Of a DNA stretch of 64,000 bases, positions 17,474 to 26,537 are shown piece after piece. A program made the position numbers and the translations under genes. This stretch comes from Hymenobacter cavernae. Lineage in GTDB: Bacteria; Bacteroidota; Bacteroidia; Cytophagales; Hymenobacteraceae. Below the pieces are notes generated by a model, which was not told the DNA's origin, did no database searches, and saw only the letters and a program-made list of their open reading frames with translations. Location: NCBI RefSeq assembly GCF_014641455.1, contig NZ_BMHT01000002.1, positions 828,605 to 892,604 of the forward strand, given 5' to 3'. Positions within the stretch are counted from its first letter, which is position 1. Each line of letters starts with the position of its first letter.

Positions 17474-18289
17474 ATGCCACACTCGTCTACTCCTGCGCGC
17501 GGAACGCTTGTTGCCCTTGGGGGTGGCGATGATGAAGAATTGCTGGCCCTGCTGGCCGATATGGTGCCCGACCAAGCCACCACCCGCATCGAAATCGTGA
17601 CGACGGCCGCCCCTGAGCCAGGGAGGTCGGGCAAGGCCTACGTCAATGCGTTCGGAGAGCTAGGTTGCGAGCAGGTGCATCACCTGCGCATCGATGAGCG
17701 CCACCCTGCCGACACGCCGGCGCACCTGGAACGATTGAAACGTGCTGGGCTCGTGTTCTTTACGGGCGGCGACCAGGAGCGCATCACCGAGTTCTGGGAT
17801 AAAACCGAAGCCCAAGCCATTCTGCTCGACCGTTACCGCCAGGACGAGCACTTTATTGTAGCGGGTACCAGTGCCGGGGCCGCCGTGATGCCCGGCTGCA
17901 TGATTGTGGAAGGCCACGGTGCTCGTTCGCTCACCAAAGGCGGGCTGCGCACCACCAGCGGCCTGGGTTTGATTTCGGATCTATATATCGATCAGCACTT
18001 TGCCGAGCGCGGCCGTTTTGGGCGCCTGGCGCACGCCGTGTTGCAGCATCCGGCCCGACTAGGGCTAGGTTTGGGGCAGGAAACGGGCATCATCATCCGG
18101 CACGGGCACGAGGCTGAAGTGTTCGGCGACGGCGTAGTGATGGTGGTTGATGCCAGTTATCTGAAAGACAGCAACCTAGGTCGCATTGGCCGGGGTGAGC
18201 CGGTGTCGGGGCAGGACCTGCGCGTACACTTGCTGGTGAGCGGGCAGCACCTGGATTTGCGCAGCCGCCAGGTGCGGAACAAAGAATAA
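17474..18289 (+). CDS. cphB: Cyanophycinase-like serine peptidase (S51)
   Basis: A 271-residue protein of the S51 family. The nucleophile motif GTSAGAA places Ser133 at almost the position of Synechocystis CphB (Ser132); FFTGGDQ, GLGLISDLYIDQHFAERGR and GRLAHAV are further family blocks. Cyanophycinases cut the Arg-Asp polymer cyanophycin to beta-Asp-Arg dipeptides in the cytosol or, when exported, outside. No signal peptide is seen, so it is cytosolic. There is no cyanophycin synthetase or isoaspartyl dipeptidase next to it, so the substrate could be cyanophycin made elsewhere in the genome or another isoaspartyl peptide. Confidence 0.88.
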   Translation: MPHSSTPARGTLVALGGGDDEELLALLADMVPDQATTRIEIVTTAAPEPGRSGKAYVNAFGELGCEQVHHLRIDERHPADTPAHLERLKRAGLVFFTGGDQERITEFWDKTEAQAILLDRYRQDEHFIVAGTSAGAAVMPGCMIVEGHGARSLTKGGLRTTSGLGLISDLYIDQHFAERGRFGRLAHAVLQHPARLGLGLGQETGIIIRHGHEAEVFGDGVVMVVDASYLKDSNLGRIGRGEPVSGQDLRVHLLVSGQHLDLRSRQVRNKE

Positions 18290-18454
18290 AAATGCGAGTA
18301 CGTTGAAGAAAGGCGCTTTTTAAAAGGAAGTGTCTTCATTATCAGTGCCTTATAATCGTGTAAAAGTAGTAGGCACGCCTACTATTAGTTGGGTTTTATT
18401 CTTACATTTCGCTCACAGACCTCAGCGAAAAAATCCACCCTTTTCACTCTTTTT

Positions 18455-19720
18455 ATGAATCTAAAATATCTACTCCTGGCGGGTAGCGCGCTGCTCACGG
18501 GCACGGCGGCTTCCGCGGGTGGCTTCCAGGTAACGCTTGCCGGCCAGAAAAACAATGGTATGGGCGGCGTGGGTGTTGGTCTCTCCCTCGACCAAGCAGC
18601 CATGTTCTACAACCCTGGCGCCCTGGCAATGGTGCGCGAGCGGGGCGTGCAGGTGGGCATCAATGCAACGATGGCGCGCTCCGCCTTCCGCGCCGAATAT
18701 GGTGGCACCCAGCGCGAACTGCGCAACAGCACCGTCACGCCGTTCAACCTCTACGCTGGCTTCGGGCCGGCGGAAGGCAAGTTCCGGGCTGGCATTGCGG
18801 TGTACACGCCCTTCGGCAGCAAGCTGCAATACGCGGATGGCTGGGAGGGGCGCTACTCGCTGACGGATATTACGTTGGAGTCCATCTTCATCCAGCCCAC
18901 GGCCAGCTACGCCATTACGGATAAGCTCAGCATTGGGGCGGGGCTGGTGATTCTGGCGTACGGCGCGGTGAACTTGCAGCGCGACGTGCCGGTGCAGGAT
19001 CAGCAGGGTAACACGGGTCACGTGGAGTTGGATGGCAAGGCCGATAACAAGATCGGCTACAACGCGGGCATCTACTACAAGCCTTCCGATAAGCTCAGCA
19101 TCGGGGCCAGCTACCGCTCGCAGATCGATGCGCACGTGAAGAGCAGCAACGGTGATGTATCGTTCTCCAATATTCCGGCTTCGCTCAGCACGCGCTTCAC
19201 GGCCAAGCATTTCGATGTCACCCTGCCGCTGCCGGCCACGGCAAGCCTAGGTATCGGCGTGATGCCCACCGAGAAGCTAACCATCGGGTTGGATGCCAAC
19301 TACGTGTTCTGGAGCAAATACAAGGCGCTGAACTTTACCTTCGACGGACAGGTAGGTGGCGCTACCACGAGCAACTCGCGCCGTGAGTACAAAGATGCCG
19401 TGACGCTGCGCCTGGGCGGCCAGTACCAGCTCACCAGCGGCCTGACGGTGCGCGCCGGCGGTGCGTACGACTTCTCGCCGGTGAAAGATGGCTTTGTGAC
19501 GCCCGAAACGCCTGACGCCAACCGCCTCGGCCTGACCCTAGGTGCTTCCTATAAGTTTGGGGAACATTTCGGCGTCGATATTTCGGCCCAGTACCAAGAC
19601 CTGCAAAAGCGCAGCCAGACCCAGGACGAGTTGATCGCCAATGGCACCACCGACCGCATCGCGGGTACCTTCAAAACCAAGATTGTTATTCCTGGTATCG
19701 GCCTGAACTACAATTTCTAA
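18455..19720 (+). CDS. OmpP1/FadL-family outer-membrane transporter
   Basis: A 421-residue protein from the ATG at 18455, where a signal peptide starts (MNLKYLLLAGSALLTGTAASA). The family opening GGFQVTLAGQKNNGMGGVGV and AAMFYNPGALA near the N-terminus corresponds to the FadL hatch, followed by 14 expected barrel strands such as LSIGAGLVILAYGAVNL, IGYNAGIYYKPSDKLSIGAS and FGVDISAQYQDL, ending in GIGLNYNF. FadL porins admit long-chain fatty acids or other hydrophobic compounds. The GDSL lipoprotein gene follows after 22 bases, so the two are probably co-transcribed: an esterase outside the cell and a porin for its lipid product. Confidence 0.92.
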   Translation: MNLKYLLLAGSALLTGTAASAGGFQVTLAGQKNNGMGGVGVGLSLDQAAMFYNPGALAMVRERGVQVGINATMARSAFRAEYGGTQRELRNSTVTPFNLYAGFGPAEGKFRAGIAVYTPFGSKLQYADGWEGRYSLTDITLESIFIQPTASYAITDKLSIGAGLVILAYGAVNLQRDVPVQDQQGNTGHVELDGKADNKIGYNAGIYYKPSDKLSIGASYRSQIDAHVKSSNGDVSFSNIPASLSTRFTAKHFDVTLPLPATASLGIGVMPTEKLTIGLDANYVFWSKYKALNFTFDGQVGGATTSNSRREYKDAVTLRLGGQYQLTSGLTVRAGGAYDFSPVKDGFVTPETPDANRLGLTLGASYKFGEHFGVDISAQYQDLQKRSQTQDELIANGTTDRIAGTFKTKIVIPGIGLNYNF

Positions 19721-19742
19721 CCACCCGCCTTCTTCCCACCTC

Positions 19743-21122
19743 ATGAATACGTTACTCAAAAGAAGCTCGGCGGCGCTCGGACTGCTCGGGCTTGCACTAA
19801 CCGGCTGCCAACCCGATCTTGATGCCCCGCAGGCCGACAAAGGCACAGCGGATTTTTCCAACTATGTTGCCATTGGCAACTCCCTTACCGCTGGTTATCA
19901 GAGTGGTGGCCTTTTCAACGAAGGAATCCAGAACTCGTATCCCAGCATTCTGGCCAAGCAATTTGCAAAAGCTGGTGGCGGTACTTTCGCGCAGCCGCTG
20001 TTTGCTGACAATCAGAAGGATGGTTCGGGCTACCTGAATTTTCAGGGCTTCACGGCTACCGGCTCGCCCATTTTGCTGTCGCCGGGGCAGGCGGGCAACA
20101 CTCGCACGTATCAGCTGGCTTACACCGGACAATCCCTGTTGAGCGGCGAAAGGCAGCTGGTGGCCTACACCGGCGCGCAGCCAAACAACCTAGGTATTCC
20201 GGGTATTTCGGTGCTGTCGAGCGTGTCGGCGCTGACGGGTGGCCTGGCTCCTTACGGCTTGCTGAATCCTTACCTGAACCGCTTACTGACCACCGCCGAA
20301 CGACCCACCGTCGACTACCTCACCTACATCGGGCGGGCCACACCTAGCTTTTTCACGTGCTGGCTGGGCAGCAACGACGTACTGACGTACGCTACTGCCG
20401 GAGGCGTGGCGTCGCCCACCAATCCGTTCAGCGGCCTCACCGATACTACACGCTTTGGCCAAGGCTACCGCGCCATCGTGCGTACCATCACGAAAAACGG
20501 TACCGTGAAAGGCGTTATTGCCAACATCCCGAACGTGGCGGATGTGCCGTATTTCACGGCCGTGCCCGTCGCGACGGCTATTGCCGGCATCAAGGGCAAT
20601 ACGGCGCTGCCTAACGCGGCGCAGGCTAGCCTCTACATTCGCACGGGTGCTGGTACGGTGCGCGAGGCAACGTCCAACGACCTGCTGACGCTGACCGCCT
20701 CTTCCGTTATTGGCACCACTACCACGGGGGTGCCGCTACCGGTGGGCGTGGGCTATTCTGCCACGCAGTCGAACCCACTGCCGAGCCAGTACGTGCTCGA
20801 CGCCGACGAGCTAGCTGCCGTACGTACCCGTACCACGGAGCTGAATAAGATCATTGCCAAAACGGCTCGCCAGTACAACGTGCCGCTGTTTGATGTGAAT
20901 ACGTTCTTCACCACCATTTCCAAGAACGGTATTGCCATCAACGCCACGGCAAACAGCACGAGCTTTATTTCCGGCAACCTGTTCTCGCTGGATGGGATAC
21001 ATCTCACCTCGCGCGGCTACGCCGTGATTGCCAACGAGTACATCCGGGTGATCAACGAGAACTACAAGTCGTCGATTCCGTTCGCGAATCCGGACGAGTA
21101 CCAGGCGGTGCTGTTCCCGTAG
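19743..21122 (+). CDS. SGNH/GDSL-type esterase lipoprotein
   Basis: A 459-residue lipoprotein with lipobox LTGC near residue 22. SGNH-hydrolase blocks: AIGNSLTAGYQ (block I nucleophile Ser), GSNDVL (block III Asn), and DGIHLTSRGYAVIAN (block V Asp and His). Central insertions lengthen it compared with the ~200-residue core. It follows the FadL-family gene by 22 bases, and this pairing is common in Bacteroidota; the likely role is hydrolysis of lipid esters at the outer membrane with uptake of the released fatty acid. Confidence 0.9.
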   Translation: MNTLLKRSSAALGLLGLALTGCQPDLDAPQADKGTADFSNYVAIGNSLTAGYQSGGLFNEGIQNSYPSILAKQFAKAGGGTFAQPLFADNQKDGSGYLNFQGFTATGSPILLSPGQAGNTRTYQLAYTGQSLLSGERQLVAYTGAQPNNLGIPGISVLSSVSALTGGLAPYGLLNPYLNRLLTTAERPTVDYLTYIGRATPSFFTCWLGSNDVLTYATAGGVASPTNPFSGLTDTTRFGQGYRAIVRTITKNGTVKGVIANIPNVADVPYFTAVPVATAIAGIKGNTALPNAAQASLYIRTGAGTVREATSNDLLTLTASSVIGTTTTGVPLPVGVGYSATQSNPLPSQYVLDADELAAVRTRTTELNKIIAKTARQYNVPLFDVNTFFTTISKNGIAINATANSTSFISGNLFSLDGIHLTSRGYAVIANEYIRVINENYKSSIPFANPDEYQAVLFP

Positions 21123-21144
21123 CAGACCTAGGTTTCATTCATGA

Positions 21145-21179
21145 AAAAAGCCCCCGCTGAGGTTCAGCGGGGGCTTTTT
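21145..21179 (+). terminator. Rho-independent terminator of the FadL/GDSL operon
   Basis: 16-bp perfect stem (21145-21160 with 21164-21179), 3-base loop, ending in TTTTT. It can also work for the convergent ypdA gene. Confidence 0.85.
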
Positions 21180-21198
21180 GCGTTAATCAATCAACTAG

Positions 21199-22236
21199 TT
21201 AGGAGTGCGCGGCGGGCGTTTCTACCGTCAGCTGCACGGGCTGCAACACTTCCGGCAGCTCCGGCGCGGGCTGACCGGCCAGGTGCGCGGCAATAACCTG
21301 GGCGTGGTAACGCCCATTTTCGATGAACCAGCGGCTGGTGTTCAGGCCGCCGCATACGGTGCCGGCCAAATACACGCCGGCGCGGTTGGTTTCCAGGGTT
21401 TTGGCGTCGTGGGTGGGCGTTTGGGCCAGGTCCGTCTGGCAGGTGATACCTAGGTCGGCCAGGAACTGAAAATCAGGATGGTAGCCGGTGAGAGCGTAGA
21501 CGTAGGAAGCCGGAATGGAAAGCGGCCCTTCCGGTGTCGTGACTTCCACCGCTTCGGGCGTAATGCGCTGAATAGTAGTGTGAAAGTACGCTTTGATGCG
21601 GCCTTCCTTGATGCGGTTGAGCAGGTCGGGCCGAATCCAGTACTTCACCGACTGGCTGATTTCTTCCCCACGAATGATCATCGTGACCCTGGCTCCGGTA
21701 CGCAGGAGCTGCAACGCCGCTTTGGCCGAGGAATTCTTGGCGCCGACCACCACCACATCCTGGTGGGAGTGGGCGTACGGCTCTTTGTAGTAATGACTTA
21801 CGTGGGGTAGCTCCTCGCCGGGCACGTGCAGGTAGTTGGGTACGTCGTAAAAACCCGTAGCCACAACAACGTAGCGACAGGCAATCCGCGCCTTCTCGGT
21901 TATCACTTCGTAATGACCTAGGTCACCCTCCAAGCCCGTTACCCGCTCGTAAAGGCGCAGGTTTAGCTTTTCGGCGCGGGCGACGCGGTGATAGTAGTCG
22001 ATGCCGTCTTCGCGCAGGGGCTTGTAGTGCGCCGTCGGGAACGGATGGTCGCCGATTTCGAGCAGCTCCGGCGTGGAGAAGAACTCCATATTAGTCGGAT
22101 AGCCTAGGATAGAATTCACCAGTGCGCCTTTGTCCACGACTACGGCCGTGAGGCCCCGCCGCTGCACTTCTAGGGCGCAGGCCAGCCCAACTGGTCCGGC
22201 GCCGACCACAACAACATCAAAAGAATCAGGATTCAT
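21199..22236 (-). CDS. ypdA: YpdA-type putative bacillithiol disulfide reductase
   Basis: A 345-residue FAD/NADPH oxidoreductase related to thioredoxin reductase. The FAD dinucleotide motif VVVVGAGPVGLACALE is at residues ~8-23 and the NADPH motif VVVVGAKNSSAKAALQL at ~165. SILGYPTNMEFFSTPELLEIGDHPF and AGTVCGGLNTSRWFIENGR are typical of YpdA, which lacks the CxxC of thioredoxin reductase; no CxxC is present here. In Firmicutes and Bacteroidota the proposed role is reduction of bacillithiol disulfide. The gene stands alone, convergent with the GDSL gene. Confidence 0.9.
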   Translation of the reverse strand: MNPDSFDVVVVGAGPVGLACALEVQRRGLTAVVVDKGALVNSILGYPTNMEFFSTPELLEIGDHPFPTAHYKPLREDGIDYYHRVARAEKLNLRLYERVTGLEGDLGHYEVITEKARIACRYVVVATGFYDVPNYLHVPGEELPHVSHYYKEPYAHSHQDVVVVGAKNSSAKAALQLLRTGARVTMIIRGEEISQSVKYWIRPDLLNRIKEGRIKAYFHTTIQRITPEAVEVTTPEGPLSIPASYVYALTGYHPDFQFLADLGITCQTDLAQTPTHDAKTLETNRAGVYLAGTVCGGLNTSRWFIENGRYHAQVIAAHLAGQPAPELPEVLQPVQLTVETPAAHS

Positions 22237-22422
22237 TACGACAGCAAAGCATTTACAGGAACTACCCTCTTAACTGCGGAAACTTCCAACAAGTTTGTGG
22301 AAATAGCTACTTCGGAGCCTAGTAACCACCAGGCTGTTTCTTCCAAAGCCATTTCCGGTTCGGAAGCGGCTTTTTGCGCGGGCTCACATCTACATGTGAT
22401 TCGCCGAAGGGTTCCTCAATTC

Positions 22423-22430
22423 TATGTTTG
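22423..22430 (+). promoter_or_regulatory. Candidate -7 box for the small lipoprotein gene
   Basis: TATGTTTG, an exact TAnnTTTG match, about 39 bases upstream of the ATG at 22469. The -33 partner is not clear. Confidence 0.4.
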
Positions 22431-22468
22431 TGACGGCTAACTACTGCCAGATCAATAACTAAGAACGG

Positions 22469-22951
22469 ATGAACTTTCGACCTTTACACCTAGGTTTTGC
22501 TTTGCTCCTTACCACGCTGCTCAGCGCCTGCTACAAAGATCCTGTTTCTGAGCCGATGCCCGAGTACACGCGCCTGCTGACCTCCGGCCGCTGGCACGTA
22601 GTAGCCGACCAGTTGATGGAAACGCAGCCTGACGGCAACCACACCATTACCGACAACTTTGTGCAGTACCAGGAATGCCAGCAGGATGACTACTGGATGT
22701 TCCTCGACGCCGACCAGTTCGCTGTGAACCGGGGTATTATGAAGTGCCAAACTACTGAGGCAGAACTAGAAACGGGCAAATGGTATTTCAGCGACGACCG
22801 GCACCGTCTGCTAGTGACGAACCCGTACATAGCCCCTGGCTTGGTGCCATACGAGATTCTGAAGCTCACCGACACCGAGCTAAAGCTGCAATCGGATTAC
22901 GCCATCAATGGGCGCTCCTATTCACACCTGATTTTGCTTGAGGCGTTGTAG
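22469..22951 (+). CDS. Small lipoprotein, lipocalin-like
   Basis: A 160-residue protein with signal peptide and lipobox LSAC (Cys ~21). The motif SGRWHVVADQLMET followed by a Cys pair (YQECQQDDYWMFL ... GIMKCQTT) and GKWYFSDDRHRLLV resembles lipocalin-like Bacteroidota lipoproteins. Function unknown. Its last 30 bases overlap the 3' end of the convergent DoxX-like gene. Confidence 0.72.
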   Translation: MNFRPLHLGFALLLTTLLSACYKDPVSEPMPEYTRLLTSGRWHVVADQLMETQPDGNHTITDNFVQYQECQQDDYWMFLDADQFAVNRGIMKCQTTEAELETGKWYFSDDRHRLLVTNPYIAPGLVPYEILKLTDTELKLQSDYAINGRSYSHLILLEAL

Positions 22952-23344
22952 CGCCCCCGTCGACCACAGTGCCCAGCCCATCAGCGCAGGCTGAAAGAAC
23001 AGTCGGCCGAGCCGTTTGGCATCGGTGTCGAGGCCAAATGCGGAAATGTGGTGGGTGTATTGGTGGAGGTTGCCGGGAAATACCAGCGCGTAGAAGGCGG
23101 CCAAACCTAGGCCCATCTCAGCGCGGCGCGACTTCCACAGGAGCAAAGCTAGTCCCAAACCCACTTCAACCACTCCCGATTGCAGCACGACCATATCCTT
23201 ATCCAGCGGCACCCAATCGGGCACCTGCGCCTGAAACTCCTGACGGGCAAACGTAAGATGCCCGACGCCGGCCACAATCATAAAGGTGCTCAGCAGCCCG
23301 CGGGCTGCATTTTGTAACGGCGTGGTCGGGTTTTCAGGAAGCAT
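22922..23344 (-). CDS. DoxX-like membrane protein
   Basis: A 140-residue protein with four predicted membrane segments: ARGLLSTFMIVAGVGHLTFA, MVVLQSGVVEVGLGLALLLW, MGLGLAAFYALVFPGNL and the C-terminal FFQPALMGWALWSTGAL. GHLTFARQEFQAQVPDW and FPGNLHQY match DoxX-like/DUF4267-type proteins. It overlaps the convergent lipoprotein gene by 30 bases at the 3' ends. Function unknown. Confidence 0.8.
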   Translation of the reverse strand: MLPENPTTPLQNAARGLLSTFMIVAGVGHLTFARQEFQAQVPDWVPLDKDMVVLQSGVVEVGLGLALLLWKSRRAEMGLGLAAFYALVFPGNLHQYTHHISAFGLDTDAKRLGRLFFQPALMGWALWSTGALQRLKQNQV

Positions 23345-23408
23345 GGCCTTTGGAAGGTAGGTTAAGCCATGCTATACGAGCCTTGCGTGGGGAGGATGCC
23401 TGAAGCAA

Positions 23409-23496
23409 TAGCGCAAAAACCCGTTCTGCAACGCACAATGCGAGTATCCAAACGTTGGAACTAGCATTGTGCGTTGCAGAACGGGTTTTTGCGCTA
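23409..23496. terminator. 33-bp perfect hairpin downstream of polA
   Basis: Arms 23409-23441 and 23464-23496 are perfectly complementary over 33 bp, with a 22-base loop that itself contains CCAAACGTTGG. The arms carry AAAAACCCG/CGGGTTTTT, so a T-run follows on either strand. It is far longer than needed for a terminator and may be a mobile-element-like repeat. Confidence 0.7.
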
Positions 23497-23511
23497 CACT
23501 CCAGCTGCCAC

Positions 23512-26373
23512 TTAGTGCGCCTGTAGCCAGTTGGTGCCGGTGCCGGCTTCCACTTCCATCGGTACGCTCAGCGGTAAGGCGTTGATCATCAGCTCGCGAA
23601 TGCGCGGAATGACGTACTCGACTTCTTCTTTGGGCGCGTCAAACACCAATTCGTCGTGCACTTGCAGGATCATCTTGGTACCTAGCTTTTCCTGCTCCAG
23701 CCAATCATGGATGCGGATCATGGCAATCTTGATGATGTCGGCGGCCGTGCCCTGGATGGGCGCGTTGATGGCGTTGCGCTCCGTGAAGCCGCGCAACGTG
23801 GCGTTGCGCGAGTTGATGTCGCGCAGGTAGCGGCGCCGACCTAGCAGCGTTTCGGCGTATTCCAGTTCGCGGGCTTTGTTGATGCTCTCGTCCATGAACT
23901 TCTTCACCGCCGAGAATTCCTGGAAATAAGCGTCAATAACGTCAGTCGCCTCTTTGCGCGAAATGCCCAGGCGCTGGGCCAGTCCGAACGCCGAAATACC
24001 GTAGATGATACCGAAGTTTACGGTTTTGGCTTTGCGGCGCATCTCGCTATCTACTTGGTCTAAAGGTACATGGAAGACCTTGCTGGCGGTGCTGCTGTGA
24101 ATGTCGATGCCTTGGCGGAAGGCTTCGATCATCGTGGCATCCTTGGAGAAGTCGGCCATGATGCGCAGCTCAATCTGGGAGTAGTCGGCGGCGATGAGCA
24201 GGTGGTCGGCGTCGCGCGGCACGAAGGCTTTGCGGATCTCGCGGCCTTTCTCGGTCCGGATCGGGATGTTCTGGAGGTTGGGGTTAGTGCTGCTCAGGCG
24301 GCCCGTGGCCGTCACGGCCTGGTTGAACGACGTGTGCACCCGACCATCGGCGACGCACACCAGCTGGGGCAGGGCCTCCACGTAGGTGCTGCGCAACTTC
24401 GTAAGCTGGCGGTGTTCCAGGATGAGCCCGGCAATCGGGTTATCAGCGGCCAGCACGCTCAGGACTTCTTCACCGGTAGCGTATTGGCCGGTTTTGGTTT
24501 TCTTGATTTTGCCGCCCCCTAGGCCCATCTTATCGAACAGCACCTCGCCGAGCTGCTTGGGCGAGCCAATGTTGAACTCCTGCCCGGCGGCCGTGAAAAT
24601 CTGCTGCTCCAGCTCCGTGATGTAGCCTTGCAGCTCCGCCGAGTACTCGCCCATGGCCGTGCTGTCGATGCGCACACCTTCGTATTCCACGTCAGCCAGC
24701 ACCGGCACCAGCGGGTTTTCCACTTCGTTCAGCAGCTTCAGCAAACCTAGCTCCTGCAACCTAGGTTCGAAAACGTGCTTGAGCTGCAAGGTCACGTCGG
24801 CATCCTCGCAGGCATAGTCCGACACTTCCGCCGGCGGAATGTCGGCCATCGTCTTCTGGTTCTTGCCTTTCGGACCAATCAGCTCCAGAATGGAAACGGG
24901 CGTGTAGTGCAGGTAGGTTTCGGCCAGCACGTCCATGTTGTGGCGCATGTCGGGCTCGATGAGATAGTGGGCGAGCATGGTATCAAACAGCGGCCCGGCC
25001 ACGCGCACGTTGTAGTGCTTTAGGATGGTGAGGTCGTATTTGATGTTCTGGCCGACTTTCGTGATGCCTTCCTTCTCCAGGAAAGGACGGAACTCATCTA
25101 CCAGCGCCTGCGCCGCTTCTGGGTCGTCGTGCGGCACGGGCACGTAGTAGGCCTCGCCGGGCAGCCAGCAGAAACTCAGGCCGACTAGTCGCGCGGTCAT
25201 GGTGTCTAGGCCGGTCGTTTCCGTATCGAAGCTGACTTCCTTTTGCTGTAACAAATGCTGTAGCAACGACTTACGCAGTGCCGGCGTATCGATCAAATGA
25301 TAGTGATGCGGCACATCGGCCAGCGTGCGGCGCGGTCCGGCCGGCGCACCTTCGTGACCTAGCTCTTCGCCATTCTCGGAAGCAATAGCCACCGCATCGG
25401 GCGCGTCGAACAAGGAGCCTTGCGCGGGTACGTTCGGGCGCCGGGCACCGCGCCCAACTGGTGTGGCGGGTGCGGCAGGAGCACCGCCGCTGAGCACGCG
25501 GGCGGCGAGCTGCCGGAATTCCAGCTCGTCGAACAAGCTGCGCAGCGTTTCCTCGTCGGGCTTGCTCACGGTGAGATTTTCCTCGTGAAACTCGATGGGC
25601 ACGTTGACGTGGATGGTTGCCAGCTCCTTGCTCAGCAAGCCTTGCTCGGCGAAGTTGCGCACGTTTTCCTGCTGCTTGCCTTTCAGCTCGTCCACGTTGG
25701 CAATGAGGTTTTCAACCGAGCCGTACTTCTGAATCAGCGTCTTAGCCGTCTTCTCGCCGATGCCGGGAATGCCGGGAATGTTATCCACCGCGTCGCCTTG
25801 CAGACCTAGGATATCGATGACCTGCTCCACGCGCTCAATCTCAAAGCGCTGCAATACGTGCTCTTTATCAAGTACTTCAGCCGCGTTGCCCATAAAAGCC
25901 GGCCGGTAGATCTTGATCTTGTCCGTGACGAGCTGACAGTAGTCCTTGTCGGGCGTCATCATGAACACGTCGAAGCCCTCGGCTTCGGCGCGCTGGGCCA
26001 GGGTGCCAATCACGTCGTCGGCCTCGAAGCCATCCACGAGCAAAATCGGGATATGAAACGCTTCAATAATGCGCTTAATATAAGGTATAGCCGTGCCGAT
26101 ATCCTCGGGCATGGCCTGGCGCTGGGCCTTGTATTCGGCGAAGGATTCGTGACGGAAGGTCTTTTTTTGGGCATCGAAAGCGACACCTAGGTGGGTGGGC
26201 TTTTCTTTCTGGAGCACCTCCACGAGCGTGTTGGTGAAGCCCATCACAGCGCCCGTGTTCATGCCCTTTGAGTTGATGCGCGGGTTCTTGCTGAAGGCAA
26301 AGTGGGCGCGGTAAATCAGGGCAAAGGCGTCGAGGAGGAAGAGCTTTTTGGCGGGTTGGGCAGTATCGGTCAT
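23512..26373 (-). CDS. polA: DNA polymerase I
   Basis: A 953-residue enzyme from the ATG at 26371-26373. Residues ~1-290 are the 5'-3' flap nuclease (FLLDAFALIYRAHFAFS, GFEADDVIGTLA, GIPGIGEKTA). The 3'-5' proofreading domain appears intact: SFDTETTGLD (exo I), GQNIKYDLTIL (exo II) and YACEDADVTLQL (exo III). The polymerase domain has RLSSTNPNLQNIP, AADYSQIELRIMADF with the catalytic Asp (motif A), KTVNFGIIYG (motif B) and QVHDELVFD (motif C). Roles: Okazaki fragment maturation and repair synthesis. A linker at ~residues 305-355 is low-complexity. One palindrome in the C-terminal half encodes Pro-Arg rather than the usual Leu-Gly. Confidence 0.97.
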   Translation of the reverse strand: MTDTAQPAKKLFLLDAFALIYRAHFAFSKNPRINSKGMNTGAVMGFTNTLVEVLQKEKPTHLGVAFDAQKKTFRHESFAEYKAQRQAMPEDIGTAIPYIKRIIEAFHIPILLVDGFEADDVIGTLAQRAEAEGFDVFMMTPDKDYCQLVTDKIKIYRPAFMGNAAEVLDKEHVLQRFEIERVEQVIDILGLQGDAVDNIPGIPGIGEKTAKTLIQKYGSVENLIANVDELKGKQQENVRNFAEQGLLSKELATIHVNVPIEFHEENLTVSKPDEETLRSLFDELEFRQLAARVLSGGAPAAPATPVGRGARRPNVPAQGSLFDAPDAVAIASENGEELGHEGAPAGPRRTLADVPHHYHLIDTPALRKSLLQHLLQQKEVSFDTETTGLDTMTARLVGLSFCWLPGEAYYVPVPHDDPEAAQALVDEFRPFLEKEGITKVGQNIKYDLTILKHYNVRVAGPLFDTMLAHYLIEPDMRHNMDVLAETYLHYTPVSILELIGPKGKNQKTMADIPPAEVSDYACEDADVTLQLKHVFEPRLQELGLLKLLNEVENPLVPVLADVEYEGVRIDSTAMGEYSAELQGYITELEQQIFTAAGQEFNIGSPKQLGEVLFDKMGLGGGKIKKTKTGQYATGEEVLSVLAADNPIAGLILEHRQLTKLRSTYVEALPQLVCVADGRVHTSFNQAVTATGRLSSTNPNLQNIPIRTEKGREIRKAFVPRDADHLLIAADYSQIELRIMADFSKDATMIEAFRQGIDIHSSTASKVFHVPLDQVDSEMRRKAKTVNFGIIYGISAFGLAQRLGISRKEATDVIDAYFQEFSAVKKFMDESINKARELEYAETLLGRRRYLRDINSRNATLRGFTERNAINAPIQGTAADIIKIAMIRIHDWLEQEKLGTKMILQVHDELVFDAPKEEVEYVIPRIRELMINALPLSVPMEVEAGTGTNWLQAH

Positions 26374-26537
26374 AGGGGAACGAAGGTACGGAAGATGAGC
26401 GCGCAGCACGCATAGGCTATGGTGTGGTAAAAGAGCGCAGAGAAAATAATACGAGGCAAAGCAACCCTATGGTTAGTTGGGCAATCTGCCATATAGAACC
26501 CTGAGATAGGAATATTTATGGGCTCTACTATTTTTTT

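Noticed and set aside
23446..23458. LacI-like operator CCAAACGTTGG near polA
   Set aside because: It lies in the loop of the long hairpin and is palindromic by itself; there is no regulated gene context.
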